64,000 bases of DNA from Linnemannia elongata (Eukaryota > Mortierellomycota > Mortierellomycetes > Mortierellales > Mortierellaceae). A program made the translations under genes and the position numbers. Shown here piece after piece: positions 55,147 to 64,000 of this stretch; the first letter of the stretch is position 1, and each line of letters begins with the position of its first letter. Where the stretch lies: assembly GCA_036320915.1 (NCBI GenBank), contig JAXBDG010000013.1, forward strand, positions 1,798,001 to 1,862,000. The letters run 5' to 3'. The notes below the pieces were generated by a model that was not told where the DNA came from, did no database searches, and was given only the letters and a program-made list of their open reading frames with translations.

Positions 55147-55912
55147 CTAACTCTATTCACCACTCATGGCTCAGACCAACCCATTGACTTCTCGTTTTGA
55201 ACAACCGGCACCTGAATACCGGTCCTGCTCTGGCGCTAATGCTGGTACTAGTACTGGTACAAAGGAGTGGTACTGGTTTTCATCGAACGGAAACCCTTTG
55301 AGCAAAACTCACAATAGCACATCCGTATCCCTCCCAGTCTTTGTCTCATCCTCACTGTCTCTCTCCTTTATTTTTTTAAACATTGGCTACTTTTTACTCT
55401 CCTTCTAACCTTCCCCCTACAGTATGGCACGTACCCAATGTCTTACTCCTTTTACACTCCTTCGGTGCCTTTTCTGACAATTCCCGTTGTACTTGGCCAT
55501 TCGTCTCAACGCTCTTCTCTTCCTCCTTCCTCCTTCCTTTCCACTTCTCTCATTCCTTTCAAACAGCACTCTTTGCAACGCAACTCTTTTTATCCTTCCA
55601 GACTCGAGTTCAAAAGACACTTGAGGTCTCTATGTAGTCTCGGACCTTGTCATTATTCTTTTTTTATACAACTTGCTGTCGGATCCTATTGTGGTCTGCG
55701 TCCCTTCTCTTTTCTACTCCTTCTCAATCTCACTCTCACTCACTCACGCTCTGTATCTTTTCGCGCTCTTTTTTTTTTGCTTTGCGTTTTTGCTTGATCT
55801 CTTTTTTCTTTTAATAATAGCTCAGCAGCATCCCCTCTCAAAGACAACGACCCTTTACAACCATCGACTGGACTTGGCCTGACCTGACCACACCGATTAC
55901 TTCATCTTTCTC

Positions 55913-55963
<51 letters not shown>

Positions 55964-56375
55964 TTCTCTCCCCTCTCCCCTCTCCCCTCTCCCCTTGCCA
56001 CACAAGGGCCCTGCCTCGTGCACTGTTTTGCGTAGTGCCTCTCCCCTATCTTGTACATCATCTATACTTCGACTAGGCCACTCTCCTTTCTCTTTTCTCT
56101 CCTGACCCTATCAGTCACCTACCTGGCGCATCCTGTCCTCGGCACTATCTATCTTTGTATCGTCCCCTCTCTCACGCACCCTCTCTTTCATCTCTCCTTT
56201 CCTTTCTCAACTTTGTCCACCTCCTCCTCTCACTTGAATCCGCACGCACCTTCTTCGCCACCTTCCTCCTCCATTCGTCCAACTTGATCACATCCTTCCT
56301 CCCTCCCCCATCTCTCTTGCTCTCTCTCTCTCTCTCACACACACTCACACGCACACTCATACACACTCGCACAAC
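55147..56375 (+). promoter_or_regulatory. CT-rich promoter and leader of the OPT gene
   Basis: Strongly pyrimidine-rich plus strand, including a (CT)n run at 55916-55960 and a CTCACACACACT stretch shortly before the ATG at 56376. The same pattern precedes other genes here. No coding frame has a supported product. Confidence 0.55.
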
Positions 56376-59300
56376 ATGCCTACCTGGCCGAGATCTAATC
56401 ATGGCTCGGAAAAACCCGCCAAGATCAAGGCACCCAAACCACCCAAAGCGCCAAAACCACCTCCACCAGAGATTGTCATCATGATGCCCCGGCGGAGGAA
56501 GCAAGAGTTTGGAATGGGCACTTTTGGAACTGAGCCTATGGATACTATTGCCTCGCCACCACCTCCTTCTTCGGTTGAGCCAGAGCCAGAGCAGGGAGTA
56601 AACCTGGAAGCAGAGACTCATGCGACAACTCATACCGCCCCCACCCCTACCAATTTATCTGATCTTCACCAGGACCAGGATGATAATAGAGTTCATCAGC
56701 AGCACGCGACACTGACCCCACAGACCACCGTCAATAGCAGCGATACAAATACTAAAGGTTACACCGACTCAACAGTACAACAGACACAACAACCCCCAGG
56801 GAACTTGCACCTGTCATCTTTGCAACCGTTCGGGAGCGGCAGTGACAGTAGCAAACATACCCATAGTCACAATGGTCAGGTGCTCCGGGATCAACTATCG
56901 CCGTCCCTCAAAACACCCGGCACTCCCGCCACACCAGGATCAACGGGGATCATGACCCCTCATTCCAACCGCACATCATACTTTCCAGCAACGCCAGCAA
57001 GCGGCAACACCTTCTCGACCACAACCTCCTCGACTCGCTCAACATCCACCGCCGCCTTTGGAAGCAACCACCACCAGCTCCAGCACCAGCATGAAGTGAG
57101 CAGCAGCAGCAGTACTCTCAAACGCAACAACAGTAACTCCCTCTCTGTCGTCAACACTCCCTCTCGAGCGTCGACCCCTACTGCTACTTTTACCCCTGGT
57201 CCCGTTGTACCTGAAACATCTAAACGCTCTCGTCATCTCCGCTCTGATATCCCCCCCGCAATCGTTACCCGTGCGCATATCCCCTCTTCGACCTCCACTC
57301 CCACTACCGCTCAGCAATACAACAACAATATCTACCAAACACCATCTACTCCTCGTATGCCCTCCGCCTTCTCAAACTCGAACCATGATCTCCCTTCTTC
57401 TTCGGGCTTTTATCCAACCCCTGCATCCTCCCTAGCGACCGCGACCAATATGGCGACGCCCAAAACCCCCGGCTCGATGAGCGAATGGCGGATGATGCAG
57501 ATGCAGCTCCAACAGCAGGATGACCTTCACTTCTCCCTCACGCTGCCCTCTGTCAGCGCGCTTTCGCACAGTACCCCAAACAATAGGGCGATGAATGCGT
57601 TGTCGTCGCCTTTTGGGCTTACTCCCGGGTCGGGGAATGGATCTGTGGCCGCGTCTGTTTCAGGGGCCTCCTCTGTAGGGTCATGCTGTTGCTGTTGTGG
57701 GAGCCTGCCGCCTTCTGCTGCGAATGTTTCCACATCTGGGCCAGCAGGAGGAGGAGCAACCGTTCAGAGTCCGGGGTCCTCTGTGACCATTGGTAATGCA
57801 ACGTCAGGACCCGACTCTACTGCAACGAAGAGACATCATCACCACAGTTTCTTGCTCGACGCAAATTCGCCGGCAGACACTTTGGCAGCAGCGGCAGCTC
57901 TGGCAGCAGAGCCAGGACCAGGAGCGGGAGAGGACGCAGGAGCAGCAGCTACAACGAGTGGAAGCGGAAGCGGACCCCAGCAACCTGATTTGCAGAGCAG
58001 TAGCCAGTGTCTGTACAACCATTGCAACTTGAGCAGCACTAGCACTGACTTCTCTTCGACCCGTGACTGCCAGACCCACGGTCATGGACAACAGAGACAT
58101 TCACATTCGCACGCACACAATACGTCCTCGGGGTTGCCTCTTGTCGGTAGCACCGCGATTCTTGCATCGGAATATGCTGCCAGCTCAGTCGATCCATGCG
58201 AATCAGACAACGGACATGGAGGAACCACTAATGCACACCACCACGCTCAGCATCAGCATCAACATCAGCACCAACATCAGCTTCAGCATCAACAATACCA
58301 TCACCAACTGCAATTCAACAATGGAAATGTCCATGCACCAAGCTCTGCTGGGTCTGACGCCCCCCTGAACATGTTCAAGAACTACCCATATCTCTTGCGC
58401 TCAGCACCAGCGTCGGCTGTGGGTGGTATTGGAAGCAGGAGGAGGCAGCACTGCAAGAACTGTGCGCATCACAGTCGGCGACCGTCTGTGGGTGGAACCC
58501 TTCCTCCTTCCTCGGCAGTGGGAGAAGTCCCGCATAGTATCCTTGGAGGGACAGAGATGGAGAGTACGGGATCTAGCACTTCGATTACAGGATCTGCTGG
58601 ACAACATCGATCATCTTCGCCCTCACCGGGATCTTTCAGGAACTTGTCTTCTAAACTTGCTGCCAACACTATCCGGAAACTCTCGGTCTCGCAAAAATCG
58701 TTGTTCAGCAGTAGCAAGGAGGATCTGTTGGCGGGCACCAATTCTTGTCAGTGTTCTCAGGAGAGCGTCAGTCGTGAGGACTTGAACGACACCCTCACTA
58801 GTGAGTCCTCAAGAGCTAACGGTAGCGGCTGTTGTTGTTGTTGTGTGAACCAACATAACGCAGGAGGACTCGGCGACGGGTCGGTGTGCAGCGATGGCAA
58901 CTCATCTGCAACACCGGGAAACAGCGGCAACAGCAAGGGACTTAAGATGCCGAGCAAGTTGAGTCTTCGAGGAACCAGCAGCACTGGTAGCAGAGGTGGA
59001 GGAAGTCGGTCTCGCAAGGACAAGAGCAAGACTCGGCGCAAATCGCGTGAGATGGAGTACAACCTTTCTAGCCAGTTTGTCCGGGAGGAGTTTGCACAGT
59101 ACAACTATGAGCGTCAAATCGAGGACTTTCAGCGGGCGGCGCGTGTCTTCAAAGAACAGAAGGCTCTCACCACAGCGGCTGCTGCTGCTTCCATTGCAGC
59201 AGAGGCACGAGCGGCGATGGCAGAGGCACAGGCAGCAGCAGCGGAGGCGGCCAAGAACGAGAAGCAGCAATCATCAGCAGGAGAAAAGTCTACGTCGTCA

Positions 59301-62300
59301 TCTTCGGCGGCCTCAGTTGCGATTAGCCCGATTCAGGAGACGGAAGAGGACGCGAACGACAGGAAGGAGACAACGAATCGACACAGTACCCACTCCAACG
59401 ACGGGATCTCAAAGTCCCGCAAAAAGTCGACCACCTCAAGCATACGGTCAGGAGGGCTCCTTCGGTCCGTCTCTCGTCCCCAGCGTCGCGTTGGATCTAG
59501 CACAGTTTCGGTGTCAAGCGCCAAGTCGCCATCTCGGAAGGGCTACGGCAGTAATGTCGGAGGAGTGGGCAGTCATGGTTCCCGAGGCAGCAGCATCCAC
59601 ACTGGGAAGAGTGACGCATCTTATCTGGAACTCGGTCAGGTCGGCATGGGCATGGGTATGGACTTGAAGCTCCCGGGACTTGGACTCGGAATTGGACTCG
59701 GCAGCGGGTTTGGGCTCGATGCCATGAACTTTGAACCCATTTCGGGGATTTCTCCAGTAGGAGCGCAGAGCATGATCTACAGCAAGGATATGTCCGCGAT
59801 CGATGTACGCTCAGCAACGATGTCTCATGACCGCAGCGAGGAAACGGCGGCCTTTGAGGATATTCCGTTGCGTGAAATGGCTATCTCTCTGCCTCTTTCT
59901 CGTCAGGGCAAGGACTCAACGATCAAGCTGCAGGAGGATGTCCACAGTCTCAAGGGTAGACCCTCCAACGTCAGTCAGGATACTCGAGGAAGTTTCATCG
60001 GAGCTTCAGCAGCAGGAGACGCAACCAAAAAGGGTGATATTACACGGACTGGACGGTCGGTGCATTCAGTCTGCAGTGTCGACACAGTGTCGCAACAAAT
60101 CTCCGCCCGCCACCACCAACACAGTCGACTCGCCACCCTTAGCAACGTGGGGAGTCTGCATTCTCAATGTCAGGCGCTGCACTCTAACTGCGAGACAGCT
60201 GCCGGTAGCGGTTCTGGTGGTTGTGCTGCTGTCCCAGGAGGACCGGGTATAGGCGTTGGACTCGGTGGCGGAGCAGCATCAAGTGCCTACCAAAGCGCCA
60301 CTGGAGCCATCCTCGAGAACTCGCCCATCCAGGTCGTCCGCGCTACTGTCGGAACCATTGACGACTCTTCGCTGCCCTGCTTCACCTTTCGGATGTGGAC
60401 CCTCTCGACGGTCTTTGTGGTCATGGGCGCGGCTATTGCCGAGTACAACTTTTTTCGGAGCAACTCGGCTTACTTTTCAATCTACTTTGTCCAGCTTGCG
60501 TCATACTTCTGCGGGAAGGCTATGGCTAGGTGTCTGCCGACGCGTGAGTTTGAGCTTACGATTCCTGGACTTAATTGGCTTTTGAATCGGAGACTCCAGG
60601 GAGGTGCTTCCAGTGTTGGCTTGGGTGCAGGCAACGAGGATTATATTGGCATCAACTCGGACAACAGTAACTCGAGTGGTGGGCGGCGAGTTGGGTCAAA
60701 TATCATCGGAGGATCTGTTCGTTGCAAAGACAGGAATGGACTCGGACGATCCAACATCACGAGCGCCAAGAAGGGAGTCGGTAGCGGACTTGAACCTACG
60801 GCTCAGCGACAGAGGCGGATCTCGTGGAGGTTTACCTTGAACCCGGGCAAGTTTAACATGAAAGAGCATATGCTCATCGGTGTCGCCGCCGCTGCTGGAT
60901 GTTCACCCGTAAGTCTCTCTTTATTCTTTTCTTCATCGTGGTCTGTTTTTGCGCAACAATAGCCTAATTTATTTTGAGTTTATTGACTGGTAGGCATATG
61001 CAACGAATGTGCTGGCAATCCAGGATTTGGTGTTTGCCCTGCCCCTGGGTTCGCTGACCGGAATCGGTCTTGTTGTCAGCTCACAGTTGATCGGCTTCAG
61101 CATGGTAAGATACACTTTCATTATAATTTCTTTTTCCGTAAAGGTATTTGCTTTAGTATCATCTCTGCTAACTTTTCTGTTGTTTTTGTAGGCGTGGCTG
61201 CTGTTCGACTATGTTATCAAGCCCTCGGTGATGATTTGGCCAGCTACACTCGTGAACGTGTCACTGTACAATACTTTGCACGAGCACAAGGTTTTGACAC
61301 GTTGGTTTACGAGGATGCAGCTGTTTTGGTATGCGTTCTTCGCAGTGTTTATCTACCAATGGCTCCCCAGGATGTTCATGCCAGTCTTGACGTCGATGGC
61401 TCTCCTCTGTTGGATCAACCCCTCGAACAACGTGTTGAGGAAGCTGGGCAGTGGGTACATGGGCCTTGGCATGGGATGCATCTCGCTCGACTGGTCCATC
61501 ATCAGTGGTGTCGGACCTCTCTTCACACCTTGGGTAAGTTTATTTCTCAAAATAATCTATTTCTCGAGATAGTTTGGACACAGATTTCGTGGCAATTTTT
61601 TTTCGATATGCTTACTTTCTTGCTCCCTATTGTTGGACATGCTTAGTGGGCCCAATGCAACTTTTTCGTGGGGCTAATCCTTATGTTGTGGATAATCACA
61701 CCGGTCGTCTACTTTTCCAACTACTGGTCTGCAATGTCATACCCAATTGTCTCCTCCAACCTTTTCGACAACAGTTCCGAGCTCTACGATGTCTCACAGA
61801 TCGTCAACAAGGACTTGTCGTTCAACATCACAATGTACGAGAGCTACTCGCCCATTATCATGACGCCATACTTTGCTATCACCTACGGAACCAGCTTCAT
61901 GGCTGTCATTGCGACCTTAGTCCATGTCTCTCTCTACTATGGATCTGACATTTGGCTGATTGCCAAGACTCGGTTTACACGAAAATACGACCGTATTCAG
62001 GCGTTGCCTTTTGTACAGTCGCTCAAGGTCTTGTTCGACAAGGGATCTCAGCACGAATCTGGACAGGAGACATCTCATTCGAGGACTACTGGACATGCAT
62101 CTACGGATCCGGGACATGCGTATATTGGTCTTGAGGGCTCGCCGTTGGGCGGAACAAGGAGCAGCGAGTCAATGTCGTTTAGGAATGAAGTGGTGGATGG
62201 TGGTGCTGGGATGGGTGGGATCTCTGGGTTGGGATCTGTGGATGAAAGGAAGAGTTTTTCTCGGTCTTCGCATTACCGCCAGCAATCACAGCAGTGCCAG

Positions 62301-64000
62301 CATCAGGATACATTTCTCTCCTCGGAACTTGGACAATCCAATGGGTGTCCCTCGCGGCAGAGAACCAAGCACTATGTGGACGATCGAGACCAAATCCCGA
62401 CCGAGATGTTTGGTACCGAGGATATCCATACCTCTCTCATGCGCGCCTATCCAGAGGTAGAGACTTTTGTTTTTCTTCCATCAATCTGGATGCACCGAGA
62501 TGAAAGACATTTCTAATCCGTTTCGCATTTAATTTTTGCTCAATAGATCCCAGGGTGGTGGTTCGGGACGTTGTTTATGATCTGTTTTACGGTGGCGGTG
62601 TTCGTATGTATCACTTCTGACATCCACTTGCCCGTGTACGCTCTCATTTTGGCATTGGTCCTGGCCGCTGTGTTTGCCATCCCCATGGCCATTATCCAAG
62701 CCCTCTCCAGCTCCCAAGTTGGTCTCAATGTCCTCAGCGAGGTCATCTGTGGCTACCTCTTGCGTAAGTAACCTCTATTTCTATAAATGTAATGATACAT
62801 GAGATCACAGACATTGGCGACTAACTCGTCCATCTCCTCTCTCAACCTGCAACATGTAATATAGCTGGAAACCAGCTGGGAAACTCGGTGTTCAAGTGTT
62901 ATAGCTACATGGCGCTATACCAGTGTCTGAACCTGACACAAGCGTTCAAGCTAGGCCACTATATGAAGGTCCCGCCACGCAAGATCTTTATCACGGTGAT
63001 CTATGGTACTCTTGTCGGTGCTTTTGTGAACCTTCAGGTTTTGGACTGGGTCCTGCATTATAACCGCGATGCCTTGTTTGATACCAATCCACAAAGGTAA
63101 ATAACAAGCCTTGACTTATTAGTTTTATGATTGTGTATGGTAAGTAGATTTTGAGGTTTCATGTCTAACGCCAATGTTATCATTTTACTCGCCTATGGTG
63201 ATATAGTGGATGGTCGTTTAGGAACTTGGACCTGTTCTTTTCGGCTTCTCTCCTCTGGGGCGCCATCTCCCCTAAACTCCTCTTTGAACAAGGGTCGATC
63301 TATCAATTCTTGCCGTACTGCTTCTTGATTGGGGTCTTTATCCCGATCCCGTTCTATGTCATGTACCGCCATTACCCGCCTTTTGGGGCCATGTGCAAGG
63401 GAGACTCTTGGTTCTTCTTCTTGCCCAAGTGTACTTGTCCTACTGCTGCTGCAGAGTCGACGACGACCGGTGAGGAGGTGGTGGATGGGCAGATCCAGAT
63501 GCAGGATATTGGGAGTGGAGGGGCGGCGGGGCCAGAGTCGGCGGAGAGTAAAATGGCCAAGAATTTGGAGGCGGGACATGCAACGGGGTGCTGGCCTTTT
63601 GTGCACCGCCGTAGAGGCTGCAAGAATGCTGGTGCTGGACAGGATAAAGTCCTGACTGACAAATCTGCCGATTCTACTACCACCACCTTTCAACACTCTC
63701 CTACACCCACTCCAATCCCATCAACTCCTCCTCCACCGCCACCACACACCTACTACGGTCGCCCAGAAAGCGTCTGGAACAACCGGCTCCGTCGTGTCCC
63801 CTGGCATCTCATCAACACTCCTCTAGTCTGCGTTGGCGCCAGTTTTGTGCCCCAAGCACCTGCGTCATTTGTGACATCCGCAGGAATTGTCGCCTTTATT
63901 TTCGCGTTCTTGGTGCTTCGGTTCCGACATGAGTGGTGGCGGAGGTATACGTTTGTCCTTGCTGCTGCCCTAGATGCCGGGACACAGATCTGTAATATGG
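56376..64000 (+). CDS. OPT-family oligopeptide transporter with giant N-terminal extension (partial, runs off window)
   Basis: Exons 56376-60908, 60994-61104, 61192-61533, 61647-62456, 62547-62763, 62865-63096 and 63207 to beyond 64000 (about 2,346 codons visible, frame consistent throughout). The transporter part starts near residue 1,330: CFTFRMWTLSTVFVVMG, then NPGKFNMKEHMLIG (the OPT NPG/KEH motif) and many hydrophobic segments. FKLGHYMKVPPRKIF matches the conserved KIPPR loop, and WHLINTPLVCVGA comes near the window end. OPT proteins import small peptides or metal-chelate compounds with protons. Before it lie about 1,330 Ser/Thr/Gln/His/Gly-rich residues in the same uninterrupted exon, with a CCCCCG cluster, His-Gln runs (about 625-645), Arg-Ser phosphosite-like stretches and an Ala-rich helix (about 930-955). 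An extra 100-residue Ser-rich cytosolic loop ends exon 4. Typical OPTs are 700-900 residues; the extension is presumably cytosolic. Confidence 0.88.

Overview
The window is fungal nuclear DNA. It has spliceosomal genes with many short GT-AG introns (about 80-240 bp), CT-rich promoters, CAA-rich leaders, TATA boxes and long homopolymer runs. The gene set fits an early-diverging zygomycete, most likely Mortierellomycotina: a large Arm/NACHT/pentapeptide/WD40 protein, a GT10 fucosyltransferase, an erythroascorbate-type lactone oxidase and a pogo-like transposon. The species assignment is inference. No prophage, CRISPR array, rRNA or convincing tRNA was found.

Layout. 1-3.9 kb: non-coding, ending in a CT-rich promoter and CAA-rich leader. 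3.9-7.6 kb: a small DUF7727-like membrane protein (+), an LCL2-like protein (-) and a secreted Pro-rich protein (-). 10.2-16.5 kb: a D-arabinono-1,4-lactone oxidase (+) followed by a divergent FAD-monooxygenase-like gene (+) containing an 11-nt microexon. 17.1-22.7 kb: a 1,842-residue STAND (NACHT) protein (-). 24.6-26.7 kb: a frameshifted pirin gene (+) and a small secreted SH3b-like protein (-). 28.3-30.5 kb: a pogo/Tigger-like DNA transposon with perfect 87-bp terminal inverted repeats, TA target duplication and a transposase broken by one amber codon. 31.0-34.4 kb: a GST-like protein (+) and thioredoxin (-). 35.1-40.8 kb: Vps5-type retromer sorting nexin (-), a decayed coding relic, and an alpha-1,3-fucosyltransferase (-). 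42.1-49.1 kb: allantoicase with an added AT-hook tail (-) and a Pho80-like cyclin (-). 49.1-56.4 kb: a gene-poor, low-complexity stretch with one fold-back hairpin. 56.4 kb to the end: an OPT-family transporter (+) with an N-terminal extension of about 1,330 residues, running off the window.

The genes do not form an obvious cluster. Each has its own promoter and they cover unrelated housekeeping and accessory roles: redox (thioredoxin, GST, lactone oxidase), purine catabolism (allantoicase), endosomal sorting (Vps5), glycosylation (GT10), transport (OPT) and signalling (cyclin, STAND). The most unusual items are domain architectures and gene structures: the OPT extension, the AT-hook on allantoicase, heptad repeats plus a second membrane segment on the fucosyltransferase, the eroded flavin motifs, and two microexons. 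Exon borders were set by hand from GT/AG sites, phase and family motifs. All multi-exon models reported as intact sum to a multiple of three.
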